NCBI RefSeq assembly: GCF_019510245.1
Contig: NZ_JAEKKT010000141.1
Coordinates: 1 to 64,000 of the forward strand
Length of the DNA stretch: 64,000 bases
Direction of reading: 5' to 3'
Origin: Streptomyces sp.
Lineage (GTDB): Bacteria; Actinomycetota; Actinomycetes; Streptomycetales; Streptomycetaceae
Every line of letters starts with the position of its first letter. The first letter of the stretch is position 1. Below, one piece after another: positions 8,756 to 16,541 of this stretch. Position numbers and translations under genes: made by a program. Under the pieces are notes generated by a model. It was not told the DNA's origin. It searched no databases and was given only the letters and a program-made list of their open reading frames with translations.

Positions 8756-8944
8756 GAGGGACAGGCTAGCGGCAGTGATGCGGAGGGCGTGTCAAGCCAT
8801 GTGAGGCGGGCCGGGAAATACCGTCGTTCCTCGGACTCGCCCTCTTGGATTCGCGAGAGCGCGAGCGCCTACACGCGCCACATCAACGACATGGCCGGAG
8901 ACCTCAGCGCCAAGGACTGCCGTCGACGCGGTCGCTCCTCGGTT

Positions 8945-9484
8945 CTACTGCGCCTGAGCCTCTGATCCGGCCCGCTGCTCCGCCTCGGGGTGGCGGGCCC
9001 GCCAGTACGGGTTGTCGTGCGGCAGGTTCGTGCTGACCCTGCCGTACATCCCGAACACCATCAGTACCAGGCCCACGATGAAGCTGAACAGGACGTTCTG
9101 GATCTTGAAGGCCAGGAAGTCCGAGTCGGTGTCGAGCAGACCGAGGAACAGGAAGCCGTTCAGGATGAACAGCACGCCGAGCACCATGTTCAGTGTGGAC
9201 GCGAAGTTCCCGCCGACCACCATGCCGACGAAGAGCAGCAGCCCGACACAGATCGACAGCACGCTCAGCGCGCCGTTCGTGTTCAGACCCAGCGCGGTGT
9301 TCCCGCCGGTGTCGAAGTAACCGATGTGGCGGGTGAGCCCGAGGATGCCGAAGGCCAGCAGGAACAGGCCCATCAGGCCCGCCCCGATCCGGTAGACCCT
9401 GTTCAGGCGGTGGTCGACGGGCAGCGCCTCGTCGAAGTCGATCTTCTTCCGCCGCGTCCCCGGGTGCGTGACGTGTGAGGCCAT
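8945..9484 (-). CDS. DUF4383 domain membrane protein
   Basis: A 179-residue protein with a polar N-terminus (DHRLNRVYRIGAGLMGLFLL begins the domain), four hydrophobic helices and a charged C-terminal tail, matching the DUF4383 family of actinobacterial membrane proteins. Motifs include RLNRVYRIGAG, GGNTALGLNTNG and LLDTDSDFLAF. No biochemical role is known. It has its own transcription unit. The 189 bases to the FmdB gene contain no convincing gene. Confidence 0.85.
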   Translation of the reverse strand: MASHVTHPGTRRKKIDFDEALPVDHRLNRVYRIGAGLMGLFLLAFGILGLTRHIGYFDTGGNTALGLNTNGALSVLSICVGLLLFVGMVVGGNFASTLNMVLGVLFILNGFLFLGLLDTDSDFLAFKIQNVLFSFIVGLVLMVFGMYGRVSTNLPHDNPYWRARHPEAEQRAGSEAQAQ

Positions 9485-9553
9485 CTCCGCCTCCTGGTGT
9501 CGACTGCGGGACCCTACCCAATATCCGCCCGCGACGGCTCTTCGGCAAACGCC

Positions 9554-10945
9554 TCAGTGACCGCCGGTGCCCCGGTCCTCCCGGATCCGCGCGACCACCT
9601 GCGCGACCGACTCCCGTACCGCTTCCGTCTCCGTCAGGAAGTGCCAGTAGTCCGGGTGCCGCCCCTGCAGCGACCCCACCGCCCGGTCCAGCCGCGCCAC
9701 CGCGTCGTCCAGCGGACGCGCGTGCCGCGGATCGGGACTGGTCCGCCCCGACATCGCGAGCCGCTGCGCGTCCCGGATCGCGAACCGGGTCCGCTCGACC
9801 TCCTGCTGCGGATCCTTCTGCACACCGTTCAGCCTGCCCAGCCGGTCACCGGCCGCCGACACGGCCTCGTCGGTGCTGTTCAGCAGCGCCCGCACGGTCG
9901 CCAGCAGCGAGGTGGCCTCGGCCCACTTCTGCGCGTCCCGCGCGGCCTGCGCCTCCGTGAGTTTGAGTTCGGCCTGCCGCACGTTCGCCACGGCCTGCTC
10001 GGGCACCTGCTGAAGATCCTGCCAGCAGGCCGCCGAGAACCGCCGCCGCAGCTCGCTGAGGACCGGGTCGACCTGCCCGGCCCGGGTGGTCAGCGCCTGC
10101 GCGCGCGTCCGCAGGCTCACCAGCCGGTGGTCGATCTCGGCGGCCTTCTCCGGCAGCCGCTCCGCCTCGACCCGGATCGCCTCGGCCTCCCGCTGCACCC
10201 GCCCGGCCCGCTCCAGCGTGGCCTGCGCACCGTGCTGCCCGGCCCCCTGATTGAGCTTGGTCAGCTCGGGAGAGAGAGCGGCCAGCCGAGCCGCGAGGTC
10301 ATCGGCCCGCAGCTGTGTCTTCCGTACGGCGTCCAGCGCGTTGCTGGCCGCCAGCAGCGCCTGCCGGGCCCGCTCCACGGCGGGTGCGAGCCGTGCCAGC
10401 TGCGTCTCGGCCTTGCCGAGCAGCGGCCCGAGCGACTCCCCGAACCGGTCCAGCTCCCGCTTGACCCCGACGAGCTCGTCCTTGGCGCGGGTGATCTCCC
10501 CCCGGGCCCGCGACGCGGCGGCGGCCTCCAGGTCGTCCCGGTCCAGGTCGTAGGCGTCGATGGCCTGGATGTACCGATCGCTCACGTCGTCGATCCGCCG
10601 CCCCAGCGCCTCGAAGTCGGAGACGGCACGACGGGCGGCCGGCGAGTCGTCGACGGCGGAGATGGTCTCTATGGAGATCCGCAGATCCCGCTGAGCGGTG
10701 TCCAGCTCGTAGAAGGCGGAAGCGGCGGCGTCCTTCGCGGCCTGGGCCTCGGCCCGCTGACTCTCGGCCCGCCCCCCGAACCACCGCCGGGTCCCGCCGC
10801 CGGCGAACGCCGCGGGCAGCACGAGAGCGGCCACCAGCGGCAGACTCATGAGGGCGACGGCGTCCCGGAGAGCGGCGGGGGCACCGTGCCGGGGTGGCGG
10901 GGGAGGCGCATACGACTGCCCGGGTGTCGCCGTTGTCGCCGTCAC
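9554..10945 (-). CDS. Conserved coiled-coil protein with one N-terminal membrane helix
   Basis: A 463-residue protein. A Pro-rich start is followed by one hydrophobic segment (VALMSLPLVAALVLPAAFAGG, residues about 30-50) and then nearly 400 residues of heptad-rich helix (for example SRARGEITRAKDELVGVKRE), so the bulk is probably a long cytoplasmic or surface coiled coil. The start is GTG at 10945 after GGGAGAGGGAT. No catalytic motif is visible. The family is conserved in Streptomyces near ter genes, but its role is unknown. Membrane-anchored scaffolding is a guess. Confidence 0.75.
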   Translation of the reverse strand: MTATTATPGQSYAPPPPPRHGAPAALRDAVALMSLPLVAALVLPAAFAGGGTRRWFGGRAESQRAEAQAAKDAAASAFYELDTAQRDLRISIETISAVDDSPAARRAVSDFEALGRRIDDVSDRYIQAIDAYDLDRDDLEAAAASRARGEITRAKDELVGVKRELDRFGESLGPLLGKAETQLARLAPAVERARQALLAASNALDAVRKTQLRADDLAARLAALSPELTKLNQGAGQHGAQATLERAGRVQREAEAIRVEAERLPEKAAEIDHRLVSLRTRAQALTTRAGQVDPVLSELRRRFSAACWQDLQQVPEQAVANVRQAELKLTEAQAARDAQKWAEATSLLATVRALLNSTDEAVSAAGDRLGRLNGVQKDPQQEVERTRFAIRDAQRLAMSGRTSPDPRHARPLDDAVARLDRAVGSLQGRHPDYWHFLTETEAVRESVAQVVARIREDRGTGGH

Positions 10946-11097
10946 ATCCCTCTCCCGTGCCGCGGTACGCCCTGTGCTCAGGCGGTGGAATCATTCTCCC
11001 ACCCGTGACAGACGAACACACGGGCCGGTCAGTTCGCGGTTCGCTCGATCACTTCGGTTTTTCCGGCGAGGCGTGCCGCCCGGTCCGGAGAACGCAA

Positions 11098-11128
11098 TTG
11101 CGGGGCAGAGTCCTGAACGATGTAGGCT
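11098..11128 (+). promoter_or_regulatory. Probable promoter of the tRNA-Val gene
   Basis: TTGCGG at 11098-11103 and TAGGCT at 11123-11128 are separated by 19 bases and end 13 bases before the mature tRNA. The spacing is slightly long but the two boxes fit the main vegetative sigma factor. Confidence 0.5.
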
Positions 11129-11141
11129 GTCGACTCGTCTC

Positions 11142-11216
<75 letters not shown>

Positions 11217-11228
11217 GAAGCGGGTAGC

Positions 11229-11270
11229 ACGTCGACGGCCCCCGGTGTGATCACCGGGGGCCGTCGACGT
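11229..11270. terminator. Strong 19-bp hairpin after tRNA-Val
   Basis: A perfect 19-base inverted repeat (11229-11247 and 11252-11270) with a TGAT loop. It lies between the tRNA and the convergent GT39 gene and can stop transcription in both directions. Confidence 0.85.
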
Positions 11271-11301
11271 GTCCGCGGTCCCTCTGCCCGGGGGCCTCGT
11301 C

Positions 11302-13392
11302 CTACTTCCGGGGGCTGCAGTCGTAGAGGCTGAAGCTGCCGTCGGCGCGGCGGCCGTAGGCGGTGGGCCGGATGCGCTTGCAGTGCGACTTCACCCAGGT
11401 AGTGGTGGCACTGGTGGGACGCTGGGTGGTGAGCAGCGCATAGCGCACCTGGTGGTCGGCGACGAGGCTGCCGAACTGCTGGGCGGTGGGGAAGGGGGTG
11501 TCGCCGGTGAAGCCGCCCATGACGAGGATGGGTTCGGACTTCGCGCGCAGCAGGGGCTCCGCGGTGTAGGCGGCCTGGGTGGCGAGCAGGTACTTCTCGC
11601 CGTTGCGGTGCGCGGAGAGGTAGTCGAGCAGGGCGGTGTCGCGGGTGCTGGGCTGGTCGAGCCCTATTCTCCGCGGGGCGCGGTGCTGGTGCTGGTAGTA
11701 CGAGTTGCCGACCGGACCGGTCATCGGCGAGGCCGCGGCGCCCGCGTAGAGCGGGTCGAGGCTGGAGACGGCCCAGCCGGCCGGTACCACCAAAGTGGCC
11801 CCGATCCCGGCGGCGAGGGCCGCGTGGATCATCCGTGGGGAGGTGCGCGGCCCGCGGCTCCACAGGCCCACCACACCGCACAGGGCGAGCATCACGGCGA
11901 CCGGCAGCAGCCAGGAGACGAACCGGGTCGGCCAGTCGAGCACCAGCGCCCATGCCGCCGTCAGCGCGATCGCCGCCGGCAGTGCCATGTGCCGCCGGCC
12001 GCCCCATGCGCGCGCCGGCCCGTGCTCGGATTCGTCCACGGCCACCTGCGGTGACCATGGCTCCGATTCGTGCGCCGACAGGTACGGCGACCAGGGCACC
12101 GGCTCGCGCTCCGGCTCGTGGTCCGCCCCCTGCTCCGGCTGGTGGTTCGGCCCGTGCTCCGGCTCGTGGTCCGGTCCCTGCTCCGGCTCGTACGCCGACT
12201 CGTACTCCGACCGGAAGAGCGCGAGGCCGCCGCCGGCCAGTGCGGCGAGCGCCGGGGCGATGACGGCCGTGTAGTAGGCGTGGTTGCCGTTGGAGGCGCT
12301 GAACACCACGGCGTGCACCGCCAGCCAGCCGCCCCACAGCAGGAATCCCGCGCGGAGCAGGTCGGTTCGCGGTTGCCCGCTGCGCCAGACGACGCCCAGG
12401 ACCGCGGCCAGCACGGCGAGCGGCAGGAACCAGGCGACCTGCGGGCCGACCGTGTTGTTGATCAGCATGTCCCAGCCGGTGTTGCCGGTGGTGCGGCTGG
12501 TGGCGGTGCCGGCGACGGCGCCGAACGCGGTGGAGTCGCTGCTGAAGCGGCTCAGGCCGTTGTAGCCGAAGACCAGGGCGAACGGATTGTTGTCGGTCGT
12601 CCCGTCGAGGTACGGGCGGCTGCCGGCCGGCGTCGCCCACGCGATCAGCGCCCAGAGACAGGAGACCGCCAGCGCGACCGCACCCCCCAGCAGGACGCGC
12701 AGCGCCCGCCTCACCGCGGTGCCGGGCGCGGCCAGTTGGTACACGGCGGCGAAGACCGGCAGCACCAGCCACGCCTGCAGCATCTTCGTCTGGAACGCGA
12801 GCCCCACCCAGACACCGCAGGTGATCAGCGGCAGCAGCCGTTCGGTGCGCACCGCCTTCTGCAGCGCCCCGGCGGCCGCCACCAGGAGCAGGGTCAGCGC
12901 GGTGTCCGGGATGGTGGCCCGGGCGAGGACCACCGTGACCGGGGTGAGGGTGAGCACCAGCGCGGCGGTCAGCGCGGCGAACGGACCGGCCCAGGCCCGT
13001 ACGATCCGGTGCAGCAGCCATACGGTGAGGACGCCCTCGACGACCTGCGGAAGCGCGGCCGCCCAGGTGTGCGGGCCGAAGAGCCAGACGGAGACCGCGT
13101 CGGGCCAGAAGGCGCCGGGCAGCTTGTCGATGCTGATCGCACCGCTGGCGTCGAGCCCGCCGAAGAAGAAGGCGCGCCAGCCGCTGGACATCGACCGTAT
13201 CGCCGCCCCGTAGAAGGGGTGGAGCGCGGCGTGCCCGATGCCCCAGGAGTACAGCACGGTGGCGACGACCAGCACCGCGGCGAGCGCCGGGCGCTCCCAG
13301 CGCGGGGCGTCTTCCGGCCGGCCGGGGCGTCGGTTCGCCGCCCGGCGGCCTCGGTGCGCTCCGGTGGGCCGGACGGCGGGGATGGCGGTCAT
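11302..13392 (-). CDS. GT39-family (ArnT/PMT-like) membrane glycosyltransferase
   Basis: A 696-residue polytopic protein. Near residue 50 it has the GT39/PMT_2 pattern HPFYGAAIRSM, then GLDASGAISIDKLPGAFW, whose acidic residues act in lipid-phosphate-sugar transfer. About eleven membrane helices follow, and then an extracytoplasmic YkcB-like C-terminal domain (SEPILVMGGFTGDTPFPT). Such enzymes move a sugar from polyprenyl phosphate to an acceptor on the outer face of the membrane. A 24-base tandem repeat (12108-12203) inserts an eight-residue EPEQGPDH-type repeat in a loop. It is the first gene of the tRNA-bordered segment and converges on the tRNA. Confidence 0.88.
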   Translation of the reverse strand: MTAIPAVRPTGAHRGRRAANRRPGRPEDAPRWERPALAAVLVVATVLYSWGIGHAALHPFYGAAIRSMSSGWRAFFFGGLDASGAISIDKLPGAFWPDAVSVWLFGPHTWAAALPQVVEGVLTVWLLHRIVRAWAGPFAALTAALVLTLTPVTVVLARATIPDTALTLLLVAAAGALQKAVRTERLLPLITCGVWVGLAFQTKMLQAWLVLPVFAAVYQLAAPGTAVRRALRVLLGGAVALAVSCLWALIAWATPAGSRPYLDGTTDNNPFALVFGYNGLSRFSSDSTAFGAVAGTATSRTTGNTGWDMLINNTVGPQVAWFLPLAVLAAVLGVVWRSGQPRTDLLRAGFLLWGGWLAVHAVVFSASNGNHAYYTAVIAPALAALAGGGLALFRSEYESAYEPEQGPDHEPEHGPNHQPEQGADHEPEREPVPWSPYLSAHESEPWSPQVAVDESEHGPARAWGGRRHMALPAAIALTAAWALVLDWPTRFVSWLLPVAVMLALCGVVGLWSRGPRTSPRMIHAALAAGIGATLVVPAGWAVSSLDPLYAGAAASPMTGPVGNSYYQHQHRAPRRIGLDQPSTRDTALLDYLSAHRNGEKYLLATQAAYTAEPLLRAKSEPILVMGGFTGDTPFPTAQQFGSLVADHQVRYALLTTQRPTSATTTWVKSHCKRIRPTAYGRRADGSFSLYDCSPRK
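12108..12203 (+). repeat. Four 24-base tandem repeats inside the GT39 gene
   Basis: Units start at 12108, 12132, 12156 and 12180, each beginning gctccggctcgtggtccg with small changes. On the coding (minus) strand they give imperfect eight-residue repeats of the form EPEQGPDH, a charged His/Glu/Pro loop. Confidence 0.85.
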
Positions 13393-13463
13393 GGCAGTGG
13401 GGGTCCTCGGATCGGCAGGTCAGGTGAGGCAGCGGTGCACAGGCCGGGGCGCGGGCGGCGGGA

Positions 13464-14540
13464 TCACAGGCGGCGGGCCGCCCGGAAGCCGCGGGCGTAG
13501 AAGTCGGTGCCGTCCAGCAGCGCGTGGCCCGACAGGTCGCCCATGGTCGGGCCGTTGGCGGCGGAGCGGCTGGAGTAGAAGCGGTGGCGGCCCTGGTCGT
13601 CGAGGCCCATGTAGAAGCCGACGTGGTCGATGAAGTTCGGGCGGTCCTTGATGATGGCGAAGAAGACCAGATCGCCGGGTTGCAGGACGCCCAGATCGGT
13701 GGGCCGCTCGTCGGTCTGGGGGATGATCAGGCGGCCGGGGCCGTAGGCGGCGATGGCGTAGGCGCGGCGCGGCAGGCCGACGCCCTTGGTGTTGGTGTTG
13801 TGCAGGGGGATGCCCATGCGGTAGCCCCACACCAGTCGCTGGAAGCCGGAGCAGTCGACGCAGCCGTAGCGGGCCTGCTCCGGCTGCACCCGGGTGCCGT
13901 CCGGGAAGTCCCAGGGCACGCCCAGATAGTCGAAGAAGTCGGACTGTTCGTCGTAGTAGGCGAAGTCCAGCGGGTTGCTGACCTTGGAATTGCGCGGGCC
14001 GAAGTGCGCGGTGCCCGCGTAGCGCACACCGTCGGCGTTGCGCTTGTCGCGTGCCCCGGCGCTGCTGTACTGGAACGCCACCGCGAAGACGTCCGGGCTG
14101 GTGTCGGCGAGAGCCTTGGGGAACCAGCCCCTAAACCAGGCGGACTTCTCCATGCCCTGCTGCCACGCGTGCGGCAGCACCCGCACCCAGGCGTCCGTGG
14201 TCACCTTGGCCTCGGTGGTCCGCGGCTCGCTGAAGGTGCGGGCGGGCCCGGTGAGTACGGCCGTACGCGCTCCGTCGGTGAACGTGGCGAGCGTGCCGCC
14301 GTCGGCGGAGCGGGCCACGGTGCGGTCGGGGGCGGTCAGCCGCTCGAAGGTGTGGGCCCCGGTGGGCCGGGAGCTCGGGCCGGTGCCGGTGCCGTCGTCG
14401 GCCGAGGCGTCACCGCTGTCCTGCCCGAGGCGGTCCCAGGCGAACGCGCCCGCCACCCCGGCGGCCGCGACGCCCGCGATCGTCCCGAGCAGGGCGCGGC
14501 GGTTCGGTTGGCTGCGTTTGCCTGCGTGTTGGGAATGCAT
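13464..14540 (-). CDS. Tat-exported NlpC/P60-family hydrolase
   Basis: A 358-residue exported protein. The N-terminus has a twin-arginine signal (NRRALLGTIAGVAAAGVAG). A middle SH3-like or family-specific region is followed by an NlpC/P60 cysteine peptidase domain: GCVDCSGFQRLVWGYRMG supplies the nucleophile, and NFIDHVGFYMG the histidine. The ATG is preceded by AGGAGGA. It lies just downstream of pgsC and pgsB. NlpC/P60 enzymes cut gamma-D-glutamyl bonds, so this one could trim or release poly-gamma-glutamate rather than peptidoglycan; that link is inferred from position only. Confidence 0.85.
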   Translation of the reverse strand: MHSQHAGKRSQPNRRALLGTIAGVAAAGVAGAFAWDRLGQDSGDASADDGTGTGPSSRPTGAHTFERLTAPDRTVARSADGGTLATFTDGARTAVLTGPARTFSEPRTTEAKVTTDAWVRVLPHAWQQGMEKSAWFRGWFPKALADTSPDVFAVAFQYSSAGARDKRNADGVRYAGTAHFGPRNSKVSNPLDFAYYDEQSDFFDYLGVPWDFPDGTRVQPEQARYGCVDCSGFQRLVWGYRMGIPLHNTNTKGVGLPRRAYAIAAYGPGRLIIPQTDERPTDLGVLQPGDLVFFAIIKDRPNFIDHVGFYMGLDDQGRHRFYSSRSAANGPTMGDLSGHALLDGTDFYARGFRAARRL

Positions 14541-14583
14541 GGACGATCCTCCTGAAGCACGAGGTGAGAGGGCGGGGGCCGGG

Positions 14584-15066
14584 TCAGGCGGTGGGCAGGA
14601 CGCCGATCAGCAGACCGGAGACCAGCACCACGTAGGTGGCCAGTGTCACCGCGGTGGTCGAGATGAGCGTGGGCGCCAGCGGCTGACGGACCATCTGGTA
14701 GGAGACCAGGCCGGGCACGATGAAACCAAGGGTCTGTGACGTATAAAGCAGCGGGAACTCGTGACTGAGGGCGAGCATCACGGTGGTCTGTATCAGCACC
14801 GCGCACAGCACCACGGCCGCGAACAGCCGCTTTCCGTAGAGAATCACCGTGCGCTGCAGCAGCTTCGTCATGAAGTACGTCAGCCCCGCCACACCGACCA
14901 TCAGCCCGGCCATCTGCACGTCGGTGACGAGCGTGAGGGCGATCCAGCCCGGGGTGATCATCCCACCGGGGGAGAGATTGGTGGTCAGATAGCAGACGAG
15001 CGAGAAGACCAGCCCGAGGGCGATCCCGAGCGCGGCGGTCTGTGCGTTGAGATTGGCGGGGATCAC
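14584..15066 (-). CDS. pgsC: PgsC/CapC-type poly-gamma-glutamate synthesis membrane protein
   Basis: A 160-residue, very hydrophobic protein with about five helices, the size and pattern of CapC/PgsC (LTTNLSPGGMITPGWIAL near the N-terminus is characteristic, as is LVSYQMVRQPLAPTL). PgsC is the membrane partner of the PgsB ligase. The start is GTG at 15066, overlapping the pgsB stop as GTGA, so the two are translationally coupled. The product is expected to form the membrane part of a poly-gamma-glutamate synthase, although no PgsA/CapA homologue lies nearby. Confidence 0.88.
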   Translation of the reverse strand: MIPANLNAQTAALGIALGLVFSLVCYLTTNLSPGGMITPGWIALTLVTDVQMAGLMVGVAGLTYFMTKLLQRTVILYGKRLFAAVVLCAVLIQTTVMLALSHEFPLLYTSQTLGFIVPGLVSYQMVRQPLAPTLISTTAVTLATYVVLVSGLLIGVLPTA

Positions 15067-16526
15067 GGGTTCCTCGTGGACTGGGACGGATCGTACGGGT
15101 GGCGCGAGTCGTCTGTGGCGTTCCGGCCGTCGGGCCGGCCCTCGCGGGCGGCGACCCGGCGGGCGAGTTCGCGCTGTTCCGGGAAGTGGAAGGCCATCGT
15201 CGGGGTCTCCAGCGGCGCCACCCAGCTGTACGGCTCCGACTCCGGCGGCCGGGCCGTCGCGATCTGGGGCCGGACCAGCGCGATCTGCATGGTCTCCTGG
15301 TCCAGTCCGTCGCCGCCCGGAACGGCGTTGAGCAGCTCCTCCGACTCGTCCAGCGGCAGCTCGGCGAGACATTCCAGGAACAGCTCGCCCTGGCCGTGGA
15401 TGTTGCCGATCGCCACCAGGGAGGCGGCCGGGCCGAGTTCGGCGAGGATCGCTGCGGTCACCTCCTCGGGGTCCCGGCGGTCGCCGCCGAGATCCACCAC
15501 CCGCCCGGCGAAGTCGGCCGGAATCGCGTCGCGGGCGCTCTTGGTCGGGTGGCCGATCAGGAACACCGTCTCGGCGCCGAGGTCGGGGACGATCGCGCCC
15601 ATCTGGCCGTTGCGCTCCACCCGGTCCGGGCGGCAGTTGATGACCGCGTTGACCGGCCGCCTGATCGCGCCCAGGTCCTCCAGCTGCTTGACGTTCATCA
15701 GCGTCGACTCGGGGTCGTTGGCCGCGAAGACGTTGGCGAACCGCAGCCGCCCCCCGCCGGGGGTGATGTAGCGCTCCACCGACAGCACGCCCGGGTCGGG
15801 CGGCGCGTCCCACATGCCCTGCATCGCGGTGTGCCGCTCCACGCCGAGCAACTCGGCGACGGTGAGCGCGATCGCCACGTTCTCCTTGAAGGTGAACCAG
15901 CTGAAGCCACGCAGCTCTTCGTCGGTGACCATCTCCGGGTCGGCGTAGACCAGCCTGCAGTTACGGGCGTCGGCCTCCTCCTGGAGGATGTGGAAACGGT
16001 CCTTCTCCGCCGTCACGCACACCCCGCCCACCGGCATGGAGCGGGAGAGCGAGCGGGCGACGTCGTCCAGCGTCGGCCCCATCTCCTCCAGATGGTCCTC
16101 GCGGACGTTGCACAGCACGCCGATCGTGGAACGGATCAGCTTCTCCTGGTTGATCTCCTGCAGCGCGGGCATCACCGCCATGCACTCGATCACCAGCGCG
16201 TCCGGCCGGTAGGTCGCCGCCCGGCGCACGATGCCGATCTGCTCGACGATGTTGGACAGCCCGAACTTGCGGTAGATCGGTTCCTCGGTGGCATCCGGAT
16301 GGATGAACCGGGCCGCGGTTCCGGTGGTCTTGGCCACCGTGACCAGACCACCGCCGCGCAGGGCGCCCGCGCATAGCCGGGTGATCGAACTCTTGCCGCG
16401 GATGCCGTTGACCAGCACCCGCGTGGGTATCTGCTCCAGCGAGGCGAAGTGCCGCTGCTGTTCGAGGATTCCAGCGATCCACAGTCCGGCGCAGCAGAGC
16501 AGGACTATGACATAGAGGAAGAGCAT
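15063..16526 (-). CDS. pgsB: PgsB/CapB-type poly-gamma-glutamate ligase
   Basis: A 487-residue Mur-ligase-like ATP-dependent amide ligase. One N-terminal membrane helix (residues 2-20) precedes the P-loop GIRGKSSITR at 41-50. The central Mur-ligase motifs include DALVIECMAVMPALQ and NVREDHLEEMGPT, and the family phrase NCRPDRVERNGQMG is present. The length is above that of Bacillus PgsB (about 390) because of a C-terminal extension that ends in a polar tail. The protein is expected to activate and polymerise glutamate at the inner membrane face together with PgsC, encoded next with a GTGA overlap. ATG 16526 is preceded by an AGGACGG site. Confidence 0.9.
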   Translation of the reverse strand: MLFLYVIVLLCCAGLWIAGILEQQRHFASLEQIPTRVLVNGIRGKSSITRLCAGALRGGGLVTVAKTTGTAARFIHPDATEEPIYRKFGLSNIVEQIGIVRRAATYRPDALVIECMAVMPALQEINQEKLIRSTIGVLCNVREDHLEEMGPTLDDVARSLSRSMPVGGVCVTAEKDRFHILQEEADARNCRLVYADPEMVTDEELRGFSWFTFKENVAIALTVAELLGVERHTAMQGMWDAPPDPGVLSVERYITPGGGRLRFANVFAANDPESTLMNVKQLEDLGAIRRPVNAVINCRPDRVERNGQMGAIVPDLGAETVFLIGHPTKSARDAIPADFAGRVVDLGGDRRDPEEVTAAILAELGPAASLVAIGNIHGQGELFLECLAELPLDESEELLNAVPGGDGLDQETMQIALVRPQIATARPPESEPYSWVAPLETPTMAFHFPEQRELARRVAAREGRPDGRNATDDSRHPYDPSQSTRNP

Positions 16527-16541
16527 GCCGATTCCGTCCTT

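Noticed and set aside
8860..8944. Short open stretch (AYTRHINDMAGDLSAKD) before the DUF4383 gene
   Set aside because: It has no start with a ribosome site, no known family and less than 30 codons. It could be a remnant of a gene but cannot be supported.
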